This document shows, one piece after another, positions 39,186-50,400 of a stretch of 64,000 nt of DNA. Source of the DNA: Breviolum minutum Mf 1.05b.01. Taxonomy: Eukaryota > Sar > Dinophyceae > Suessiales > Symbiodiniaceae. Each line of letters starts with the position of its first letter. Positions within the stretch are counted from its first letter, which is position 1. The translations under genes were made by a program, and so were the position numbers. The stretch spans positions 62,001 to 126,000 of the forward strand of contig DF239562.1 in NCBI GenBank assembly GCA_000507305.1. The letters are read 5' to 3'. A model generated the notes under the pieces. That model saw nothing but the letters and a program-made list of their open reading frames with translations, had not been told where the DNA came from and did not search any database.

Positions 39186-42100
39186 CTACCGTTCTGCTTT
39201 CTCCATGAGGAGCTCCACTGCTTTGTTCATGTTGCCATCGCAGTTGTGCAGCGCCTTGATTCGCCACATGGTGACGTCATTTTCCCAAAAAAAAACACCT
39301 TTCGGTGATGCACTTGTGGATTTTTCTGTGAGTATACAATATCAAAAACAGCTTGCGGTATGACCATACCCTTCTTATGGATAGGAGTTGGTGGCTGTTG
39401 ATTTTAGGCACAGCTACAAACCCACATTTTAGACCAGGTCGCCTGAATGCAGGATTCTGTATCGGTGAAGCCCATATTGCGCATGGCCTGACACTTTTCA
39501 CGAAGTATGTGAAACGCAGCCGCAAAAAGCAGCAAGAAAACACCAAGCAAACACACAATCTTTTCATGCAACAAACAACAAGGCGTTGATCTTTTTCCTC
39601 ATCATCCTGGCCTGCAGCTGACCCTTGTAGCGCACTTCGGGACTCTCTTGCTCTGCAGCAAGGAACATGGAGAAGGACCTGAGTTGACCAAGATCCAACG
39701 CCATGATTCTGGCTACCAACAAGCCGAAAAGGAGAAAAATCAATGGTGAACTTGATGAACTTGATGAACTCAAATCTCAAGAAACACGGAATTCCTATCC
39801 ATGAAATCACATCAAATCTGATGTTTGATGATATCATTCTATCAACTAGTCTATCTTCAACATTCTCCGTGCTAGCTGTCACATGCATCAAAAACCTCCG
39901 CAAAGTCCTGGGCTTTTCTGGCAGCCCCTCCTTGTTGTCTTTGAGCTTCCAAACTCTTTGAAGTTGTGGGCAGGACTTCGAAAATGTAACCCACTCAAAG
40001 CTGCTGGAGAGTCCTGGCCCACTCTTAGTGGAAACCCCAACAAACGCACCCATGAATCCCCACCTGTAAAAAAACATGACGGCAAGGCATAGGCTGGGCC
40101 TTCATCCTTGATGTCTTGTCCCTTGAAACATCGTGGCAATCGTGATGGGTGTTTGGTGGGTTTTTTCCAGCAAAATCCAGCATGCCTTCTTCTTGGAACC
40201 AGGAGCTGTGCTCTTAGCACCATCAGTCATAGACCTCGGATGTAGGCAACATTTGATGCTTCAAGTGACAAAGCGTAAAGTAAAATTGGTGTAAACTCCA
40301 GGTGTTTACAAAGGGATCAAGTCATGCCTGCCATGCATCATTCTAAGAACTGCTGAGCTTTCCACAGTTTTTCCACTGCATCTTGCAGCTTCACCATAGA
40401 ATCAATGGTCTGCGCATGGAACATCTGCCTCGGGTTGCAGCAAAGTGGCTGCAATCTGCGAATGGCTGCAGCGGATCTGAGTGTCGCAGCCCAATAAAGC
40501 TTGGATCCAGGAAGGGATCGTCCGGATGAATTTTCACCGCAGACCTGCTGAGCTGGTGCTGTCACCAACTCGGCGAGTTTTCTGCTGCAAGTGGGCCGTT
40601 GAAAATCACGGGTGAGCTCCAACAAATCCATCGTGTATTGGAGTGTCTTCCATCAATTCTGGAGCATCGTGTATTTGACCACTTTTTTGATATTGGATTT
40701 ATTGTCTCAAAACATGCACCCATCTCACCCTGGCATGGCTTGCACCAATTGCGCGAGCAAGGACTGCATGTTCTGGTCCTGTGACGATTTGAGACCCTGC
40801 CATTTTCAGACATGCCCTGAATTGCAGCCATAATGTTTGTCTCAACAGAGCTCATGTGTCAGAGCCATTGCAAAAAAAAACGGCAAAATAAGCCAGAGCC
40901 ACACATCAACAAATCACAGATCTGCAGTTCTTCTATGAAATGTACAACGTTCTCTAATTTTCTAAGTTCATCCATCTTTGCCTTCGCAAAACTGAGGCGT
41001 TTTCATATATTTTCCTCGCTTTTGCTGGGTTGCGAAGAATAAACGTCAACTCAACTCCTGCATCATGGCCGCCATAGCATTGGTATCGAAGGTACCTGAG
41101 GCCCAACGGCTATCAAGACACTTCACTGCTCAAGTGGAATAGTTTGAAACCTACAATAATAGTACCGTATGTGTATAAGTCTATCGATATATATATATAT
41201 ATGTATATAGTATATATATATATATGTGTGTAAAAAAACTGTACTACTACAAATGTGTCTCTCAGATAAACTGAGCATGGTTTTTCTTCTCATGTCGGTC
41301 ATGTTATTTCACTGAGGAAAAACACCCCAAAGGAGGCACCAACCCAGCCAGGTGCTTCCACACCCTCATCTTCTTCATCGTCCATCACTGGTGCCTGCTT
41401 TTTGCAACCCAGTTGCGACGACTTTTTTCGTGTCGGAGAAAAATCCAAAGTTTGTAGCGGGGGAAGTTGATGGGATCCCTAAACCCAAAATTGGATGTAT
41501 ACTGTATATCATACACATATCCTGAAAATATTTGAAGAGAATGGTCAACTTACCATAAACTTTCTCACCCAAAACTTCCCCCACGTTTACCTCATCGAAG
41601 ATCTCTTTGGAGTCCTTGGGATAGAACTCACAAGTTGAATTTCATCATATCTGTTGGCATTTCAAACGCGGAAGCAAATGTCTAGCAGTCTAGCCTGTTG
41701 GGTTTTTGAGTGCCCAGCACCTTCTCTTGGACCATCTTCACCTGGCATCTTGAAACACATTCCTCCACTGTTTAGCTTCAATGTCTTCCCTCAAAATCAT
41801 TTGAAGAACAAAAAACACCTCAAATATCAATGATTGTCAATGAGCATTAGCCTGCATCAGTCATCAGTTCTGCTCTGTTTTTTCTGTGCCTGTAGGATCC
41901 ATTGAGGGATCTTCTTCATCTGCTCCATGCATCTTTCGTTCATTCTTCAGCTTCTCTGCCTACGCACCCCCCGAAGGCAATTAGTCAATGCAACATTCGT
42001 TGGTCTTTACATACAAAATACAAGTGGTAGCTTTTCCTGACCTTAAGGCGTCAAGGTCTTCATTTTTATAGGGAAAATTCTCATCATTGGATCAAATACA

Positions 42101-42344
42101 CATCGTTGGTTTTTCTCCAAACCCTGCGGCGTCCTTCTCCGCTTCCTTCTTCTGTGCTTCAGCGGCGGCTAGTAAACGAACGTACTCCTCGTCCTGGTAG
42201 GTTGTTGGCAATTGAAGTTAGTACCCAAAAATCACAACTATGGTTTTGTTAGCTAGGTCCTAATCCTTGCCCAATTATTGAAATGCTATTAGTAACATAA
42301 TGTAAGTGCTGCATGTGAATGGCTGATAGATAGATAGACAGACG

Positions 42345-42423
<79 letters not shown>

Positions 42424-45400
42424 AGATATATATATATATAGATAGGTAGATAGATAGATAAATAGATAGATAGATAGATAGATAGATGGACAAATATATA
42501 CATACAGAGATACAACCTTCTAAGTTCTTGGTATATATCCTATTCAACTCATGGATACAGTCCTGCAATGGCCTACGGATGTCGTCACACATCTGCCTAG
42601 CACAGAACTGCAGATCTGAAAGATGTTAGGATGTCAGGTATGGCTCTTCCTGCCATCTTTGGATGTTTTTCTTTTCAAACATACCACGCATCGGCACCAC
42701 TGGCCTAAGAACATCGAAGGAGCCAGTGCCAAGGCCCTGCAACAACAGAATCCTATCACCAACTTGTTCAACATGTGTGCTGGCTAGTACATGTATTTGA
42801 GAAATATCTAAGCAATGAAAACTGAAAACTGAAATGCTGTGCTTTAAACTTTCAACTCCCAAATATTTCAAGGCCTGCCACATCAACAAAACACTCCTAA
42901 TATGAGTGAAACCCAATATTTGTAGGTTTACTGAAAAGCCCTCAAATCATGAACGTACCATCTGAAAAATAAAGATAGAAGTGACATAAGTAGATGCCTA
43001 GTCATGCATCTCCAAATGATTCCCCTTCACCTTCCATTTTGCTGCGCCCACAAGAAATTGCGGAACATCCTACCGTCTCGCATTGACCTCCAGCTGTGAC
43101 ATGGACCGATCAGTGCTGCGGATCACGTCACCTCAGACACAAATCTAAGTCACTATGATGTTTGAGGATATCTCCTACGAATAAAAACGCCCACTATATT
43201 ATACATCTATTACATACTACATATATATATATATATATACATGGAAAAACTCTCAAAAAGGGGGAGTTTTTAAGGTGGATGAGCCTCGTTTCACCCACAA
43301 CAACTGTAACTGATCCTCTGGGCATCTTTTGCGGACATGAACAGGATTCCGGAGCGCTTCCGTGGCCTGGGGATTCAGTTCCAAAGGTTTCGCAAAAGTC
43401 TAAGGATTTTTTTTGGGAGGGAGCATCAAATTTTGATCCATGGATCCCCCTTGAAATATCAGGGTAACCTTGGGAAACTCGAAGGGGGATATCCATGGTG
43501 GTTTTTTTTTGCTTGTTGATTTTGTTGCTTGGTTTTTTGCCAATCACCCTGGAAAACATATTGAATTCGATGAGGTTTTTTGAGATCAAGTATCTGCTGA
43601 ATTTTCTCAGGTTTTTGGAGGCCCTTGGTTTTTGGGGGGGGCCCACCTGCTTCATGACTTCCGGGTCGTGCAACATCAAATTCAGCTCAGGGCAGTTCTC
43701 GAGGAGCTGGCGCACCATTGAGACTCTGTAAAAGCTGAGAGAGATTTTCATGTCTCCAAAAAATGACGAGGACCCAGGAACCAACAAAACCCACCAAACG
43801 GGAAAAGGAAAAAAATGATCTTCCATTAAGTTTTCAAACCGAGAAGGGGATATATGTATGTTTTTCCAGGAGGGTATATGTTAGGTATGTTACCATTAAT
43901 CAAAAAAATGGAGGATGATGGAAAATCCCATCCAAAGTCTGACTCATCAAAGCCTCCCCCAACTCCCACCTTAGACAGTCGCGGATCCATCTTCAGCAAA
44001 CTACGCATAAAGTCGTGGTCATTCAGCAGACTTTGCATGGCCGGCGACTGGCGAAACATGGAAACTCTCAACAAAAAATCGCTTCAAAAAAAGGTGGACC
44101 ATGAAGGACCCACCACGAAAAAAAAGTGTGGAAAATTTGGATCTTACCCTTTCAAGGTAGATATCAATCTTTTTTTTTCGAGCTCTGGCCAGCGAAATCT
44201 CTTGCAAACCATGCGCTGTCCTCCAGCATCTGTTGAAGAATATCAGGATTTTGCAAAACATGTCTCCTGAGTGAACTCATTTCACCGGTCGAAGGGTGAA
44301 AACATCCTATGGTCGATGCCTCTCCCACTATTGGTGTTTCATACCAACAATTGCTTACCAGGTTTCGGGATTCTAAGAAGTGTTCAACCACGTTGGATTT
44401 TATTTCAAGTGATATCCCATCTCAAAGAAAAATATGTGACTCTTCTGGGCCACCCCAGCTGAAGTGCTGCCAATTGCGGTGGCATCTGGCTGATGTCGAC
44501 ACCGCCAGGACCCTTGGTGGTCAATGATTACTTGGGGCACCACAAATTGTCGTCGAAAGTACCACCACAACCACTAGATCACATGTATTTTTTGCAAGAT
44601 TGGAGGAAGATTGCCAGATTTTCCCAATGAACAATTTCTGGAAAAGGGTGGTGTTCCCCACAACCATCATATTGCCTACAATTTCACGTTTTTTCTAGTT
44701 CGGGATACTACGCATCAACAGCGATGTAGCCATGTCTTAAGATGCCGCACATCAGCGCCACCCTGCTGCCCATGCAACCTTAGCTTCAAGTCTGTAGGTC
44801 ATAGTTTTCAAGGCACTCAAAATCAATTTGTCTACCAAGTATTACCAAGTGATGACTATCACCTCAAACAACAAACAACGAACAACGAACAACGAACAAC
44901 AAACAACAAACAACAAACAACAAACAACAAACAACAAACAACAAACAACAAACAACAAACAACAAACAACAAACAACAAACAACAAACAACGAAACAACA
45001 AACAACAAACAACAAACAAGAAACAACAAACAACAAACAACAAACAACAAACAACAAACAACAAACAACAAACAACAAACAACAAACAACAAACAACAAA
45101 CAACAAACAACAAACAACAAACAACAACAACCCCATAATCAATGAGGTCACATGACATGTCAATCTCTTCAAACTCCACCAAGTCAATTTGCTGCTTCTT
45201 GGGGGTTGAGCTTCCGGCAAGTGAATTGTGCTGTTCCTATCAACACCATAGGCTTCCAAGGTACGTCCATCCTCGCAGGATGTTTTCAGGAAGTGTTCTT
45301 TTCTCTGAGAAAGCTGCAAACATAATGGGAAATATCAAATATGCTATATTCCGTTGGTATCCTTAGCCATTTTTGTCCACTCTTCGAACACAAGAAAAAG

Positions 45401-46233
45401 GTGTTCCATCTTGACATGCTTTGAAGATGATCAGGACCCATCAGCCAATAGAAATGCTCACATCTCTGCATCTCTACCCTCCTGTTCCTCCGCACCTGTA
45501 ATAACCGACCTGCAAAGACTAATCGTTGTCGATGTCGCTTGATGCCACACCTCACCAGAGTTGACTTGGAACCAAGTTCGGACCAATCAAAATATCTCAT
45601 GAATTCTGTTTAGTGAGTCAAGAAGGAGTCAGTTTTGCATACGAATTTTCACCTTTCAAATCTTCAAAGCTACCTTTTTTTTTGTTGCAAAAATTCTGAG
45701 CTCTGTACTTTGGGGCCAGGATGGATCTGAACTCCTGCGAAACAATCTACATCAGGTGAGATGTACTCTGATGCGAAATCCTAAGTGTTTTGTTTCCACC
45801 ACTTTTCGAAAAAAAAAAAAGGTGTTGGTCAATGATAAAAAACATACAAAAGAAAACACTGACTCTTGGCGGAATCTCAACAAGCTTGAGTCAAAAATTC
45901 AAGAGTCCCCACCTCGATCCGTGTCTTCAGGTCAACATCTAAGTGGACCTCAACTCGTCACCAAGCAGAGTACTCACAGTATGTCCCATGCCCAAAACAT
46001 CTTGACAGAAACGTGCAAATCCATTATCCATATGATATTAATATGATATCCACATGATATCCATATCATATCCATATGATATCCATATGATATCCATATG
46101 ATATCCATATGATATCCATATGATATCCATATGATATATGTTTCGGTGATTTTGTTGAATTTCCCCATTGATCTCTAAGGCCAAGGACGAGGGTGCCATT
46201 AGGCAGTTTCACCGTGATGAAGGCAACCGGCAT
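39186..46233 (-). CDS. Ubiquilin / Dsk2-family protein, multi-exon
   Basis: Minus-strand exons give UBL-STI1-UBA in order, the ubiquilin layout (shuttle factors taking ubiquitinated proteins to the proteasome). Start ATG at 46233: MPVAFITVKLPNGTLVLGL (UBL strands 1-2). About 45.94 kb: DVDLKTRIE. About 45.53 kb: QRLVFAGRLLQ, then GT donor, joining after an AG at about 45.27 kb to DGRTLEAYGVDRNSTIHL, completing the UBL. STI1-type segments: LRRHVLQNPDILQQMLEDSA (about 44.25 kb), SPAMQSLLNDHDFMRSLL (44.0 kb), MVRQLLENCPELNLMLHDPE (43.7 kb), EVIRSTDRSMSQLE (43.1 kb) and DDIRRPLQDCIHELNR (42.55 kb). Near the C-terminus, SPEVRYKGQLQ (39.6 kb) and KALHNCDGNMNKAVELLMEK (39.25 kb) are the UBA region, with the stop at 39186-39188. 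Introns hold microsatellites. Internal exon ends are approximate, and exons at 40-42 kb (DEEYVRLLAAAEAQKKEAEK) may encode a charged linker. Confidence 0.8.
42345..42487. repeat. Compound microsatellite (GATT)n-(GATA)n
   Basis: About 19 perfect GATT units (42345-42420) run into GATA/GATAGGTA units up to 42487. Open frames through it encode only SINQ or SIYL repeats and are not genes. It lies in a ubiquilin intron. Confidence 0.95.
44867..45128. repeat. Heptanucleotide tandem array (CAAACAA)n
   Basis: About 260 bp of the 7-mer CAAACAA (read in other phases AACAAAC). The first units are CAACGAA variants, and single-base interruptions occur near 44990 and 45018. It lies in the ubiquilin intron between the UBL and first STI1 exons. 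One strand is purely A/C. Confidence 0.95.
46027..46138. repeat. 11-bp tandem repeat, self-complementary unit
   Basis: About nine units of CCATATGATAT, the first few slightly variant (ATTAATATGATATCCACATG). The array contains overlapping palindromes (CATATG, GATATC). It lies in the first ubiquilin intron, about 100 bp from the start exon. Confidence 0.9.
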
Positions 46234-46239
46234 TTCTTC

Positions 46240-47370
46240 TCACAGGTGCCGGAGCAAACCCTCCCGTGTTTCTGAGCCAGGTAAACGAGACAGTCGACGG
46301 AAAAAAGGAAGCAATGGACTCAGATAGTCTGGTCAACTGATCTCAACTCAATCATAAGATGATTGGAAGACCCCCTTTCAATACTACGAAACCCCCATCC
46401 CTCCGCCAAGAAAGAACACATGGGATGTTTACAAAAAAACACAAAAAACAGCTGCAGTGACCCTCAGTGACCGTGCTCTTTTTTGTTTGGGGGCGACCGG
46501 TGAAATCATCAGTCCATCTCATTCAAAGAATGTCCTGATGACACCTTGCAGGCGGAGTCAAGGGAAGTGGAAACCTGCACCTGGGTCCATCCCAATGAAA
46601 CCATTGGAAAATCCTGGAAAGGACATGCCTGACTTGGTAAGGTTCAATGTTGCATTCCTTTCCGTTTGGATGAAACCAGTTCCGTTAAAACCGATTTGGA
46701 GGCCACTTCTGTCGAAAAGAATTGTGTAATCCGCCTGGGGATCTTCAACAGCTGGCCTGAGCCGTGAAGCACAGAAGAGATTGTGTCAATTGTGCCACGT
46801 GCAGTCCAAGAAACAAAATTGGGATACAACATTCAACAACCCCAAAATACATCCAAATACAACTGACACTGTTATTTTGCCTTCCAAACTTCATGATGTG
46901 AAAATAATGTGCATATATATATATATATGTACACATACACACACAATATTATATATTATATGATATATGCGAATGTGTATATGAATATCACATATATACC
47001 TGCATATAATTAATGTATATATCAACCCTTCCACCTTCACCTGGAACACCCTCAGCATCCCCGACGCGACGCCCGCTGCGCTTTCGCCCACCAGCTCGGC
47101 ACCTCACCCCGTGTTGCAGAGAATCAAATTCCAAGAGATGCAAATATGGAGGTCAAACATAGGATGTACAAATTTGTATCTATACTCTGATATATACAAA
47201 ACATCTATAGTTCAGTACATATATATATATATATAGATATAGTGTATGTGTAGATAGAGATTTGTGTATATAGATAGCAGATGTGCACAGTGTATTATGA
47301 CATGGCTTTGACCATAACATTGATATAACAACCACTGGATATTCTGCGATATTGTTTTAATCTATTCATC
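46240..47370. other. Upstream region of ubiquilin; no gene recognised
   Basis: Contains A/T microsatellites (46913-46930, 46960-47020, 47217-47240). A minus-strand frame at 47091-47035 (GESAAGVASGMLRVFQVKVE) is G/C-rich and could be an exon, but I cannot assign it. Confidence 0.35.
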
Positions 47371-47419
47371 ACAGGACTTGACTGGACGTCCAACCCAGCA
47401 TCAAATAAAGACACTTCGT

Positions 47420-50400
47420 TTTGTTGGATTCCAGTCAACAGAATCAGAGATTTTCAGCAGTTGTACCTATCTTTCGCATTGCTTCCGCAGTAGCTTCTGC
47501 ACTTCCCTTGCGACCAACACCGTTCCTTGGCTGTTTGAGATTACCCGGACACACGACAAAATTATCTGGTTGGTGGTTTCAACCCATCTGAAAAATATTA
47601 GTCAAAATGATGCAAAATGGGAATCTTCCCCAAGTAGGGGTGAAAATAAAAAATGTTTGAAACCACCACCCTGTTATCCTTGCTATTCTCATCAATGGCA
47701 AAGATGCCGCAGACATTCACAACTTTGGATCTTGCCTTCCCCCTAACTCCCGTTTTCGTTGTTCAAAGAGAACTTGCTGCGAGGGCAGTTCACACGGCCC
47801 TCGGCAGAATTCCCACATCTTCATGTCACCGAGTCACAGGTGATCAGATAGAAATGTCATGAAGCATCTAGACCTCAGGACGATGTCCACTAAAATCAGT
47901 TGTCATCTTGGTTTACCACCCAGAAGGCAATCTTTACAGAAATGGCCAGGAAATAAAAACAACAAACATCACCTCTTCTACCCCAACGTTTTAGGATTCC
48001 AAATCCAAGGTCATCGTTCTTTCCCTGTCACACAAAAAAAACAGGCTTCCCAAACTCTGCTTCATGATGTCCCCGAAGCATCTCAGCCCCGCGATCTTTA
48101 AAGATCTGCAACTCTATGCTGCTTCTTAACACCTCCAGTTGGAATGGATGAAGAGTGGCTGGGCAATTTCTTCGAATCATTTCTATCATTTCGATCCAAA
48201 ATTTGCTGCCATGATATGCCATGAATTCCTGTTTATCATGACTGTTTTCCAGCTAAAGAGAAGATTTTTGGAGCAATTTGAAGCTGATGAAAACAGCTAA
48301 TTGGCAATGATCATTCAAAAAACCATCAAAAACCTTTGTTTTTTGTAAGAGTTTTCGTCTCCACCCTGACAGCATAACACTCATCCACTCCTAAAACCCC
48401 CAGCCTGCTGTAGGTGTCGTGCGGAAGCTTCCGCAGAGGTCTGGCTCACACACCTTCCCAAAGATCAATGGAGATATCAATGGTTGTTTCACCACGGAAA
48501 TTTTGAAATTCAAGTTCTGACCATATATTTCTAGTGAATTTTTTGGGGGTTTGGACAACATCCCATACATTGAAGATGAACATGGATGAACATCCAATTT
48601 TCTTTGGATCCTATCCACGACGGAGCTTGTTGTTGTCAAGCCTTGAGATTTCCTGCCAACTGATGGTGCCCAACCACTTTTTTCCCTCATTTGGGGACTG
48701 ACAATTTTGATGTTATAGATCAGCATCAAAGTAGCCAAGATCTCGAAAAAAATGTGGTAACTTGACTTCTTTGAGAAACTTTGTTAAGTGTCGTTCGATT
48801 ATGGGTAGGTAGAGTCCTTCTCCTATCCTTCGTAGCTTCACTGATGCCAGCCAGAGGCCCCCGCTATCAAACTGCTGATCTTTGCCCACTGTTTGGAGGG
48901 CATACAACTAATGGCATCCAAGCATTTCAGATCATTTGAGCATCCCAGCTCGTCTCTGGCACCATTGATCAGAAGCACTGGGACTTGCAGTCCTTAGACC
49001 AATGTCTCAAGAATCAGTTGCGAGGTCACAGAATTCACCACTTATGAGTAGCTGATGCAATTGAGCAACGTTCAAACCATTATGACATCCCTTTATACTG
49101 GTTGGTTCATCGGGATCCTTGTAGTGGCTTATTGTAATCCCCATATAACTGCGTAGTAGTGGAACACCCCCCATATACAGCAAATCACGAAGGTTTCGAT
49201 CACTGCTCAGTTACCCAACAAGGGGATGACCAGCCTTGACTGATTTCAAAACAAACAATTGCCCCGTCAAACTCTGTTTTTCTCATCAGGGTTGTGCAAA
49301 AACCGGGGTATTAGGTTTTTGTTTCTTTCCATCCCACCGTTTTGTATCGTTTTGTCGTCTTTTCTCCCCTTCAAATGTCTGGCCTTTGGATGTTGCGGAA
49401 GCACTTCGTTCTTCCGGAAGCACTTCCGCGGCGACCTCAGACAAGTTTGTCAACAAAAATCCACGCAGCGATTCTGGCTGCTTGGCTTCTGGCTGCTATG
49501 ACGCTCCCAAGCACAGATTGCTGTGGTGGGGGCCTCCAACAAGAAAAAACCAAGTTGGGCCGACCAGTCACCAGCACTTGATTTTACCAACAAACAAATC
49601 CATCATCTAATCAACCAAGCAAATCAATCAGACCTTCATCATTTCATCTCCATTCATCCTTCTATACTATTGAAAATTGGAAATGCAGAGGCACGCAATT
49701 GGCAATGCAATGTCAATTGCCTCAGTAGCATGTCCAGGGCCACAGTGCCTCCGGTGCCAGCATAAAGCTGTGCTTGAATCAGGTGACTTACAGTCACATA
49801 GTCAACCTCATAAGGATATTAAAATGATTTCAGGTTGATCATACATCTTTCCAAGTCATAGAAACAGGACTGGATTCGCCACTTCAGCTTCACATGGAAA
49901 ATAAAAAACCAAGTTGGGGCAGGTTTGAACCTTCAAAAAGTCGTGGAAATTGTTGGGCATCCAACCAAAGCGGCCAATTCGAACTCACATCTTCTGGCAT
50001 GAGATGATAACGTAAGCCTATATATTAAAATCACTACCATAAAGGAGGGGTAGTAATAGGGGGTAGGTTATAATCTCATGATTCTGGCAGCCCGGGCTCT
50101 AACACCGTTGGAATTGTTCAGAATCTATGGGGCGACCCCTGAAAGGCGCCTCCTTGACCATATCCAAACAGGAAGACTTCATGATGCTTCCAACCTTACA
50201 AAAATGAAGGATCCAAGCAGGAAGCATTCCCAAGATTGCAACATCTACACCTTTTTTGTTAGTCAAGAGTCAAGTCTCAAGTCACTCTTTTTCAAGACCG
50301 ACATCTAAAAAGGTCCGATCCATTTGGCTACTTGATCCTTTTTGGATGGTACCCGTATGGTGTTGTATCCTCACCAGGAATCATCCAGGTTTGACAGCTT

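Noticed and set aside
42249..42592. Open frames with SINQ/SIYL repeats
   Set aside because: They are translations of the GATT/GATA microsatellite, not genes.
44611..45319. Long open frames rich in Q/N/T or V/C/L
   Set aside because: The (CAAACAA)n array is open in most frames; no real protein.
45359..45380. Possible relic of the dinoflagellate spliced leader (CCTTAGCCATTTTTG)
   Set aside because: Matches only the first 15 or so bases with mismatches and then diverges; not at a gene 5' end in a way that suggests retroposition.
42300..46140. CRISPR-like array from regularly repeated units
   Set aside because: The repeats are uninterrupted micro/minisatellites with no unique spacers.
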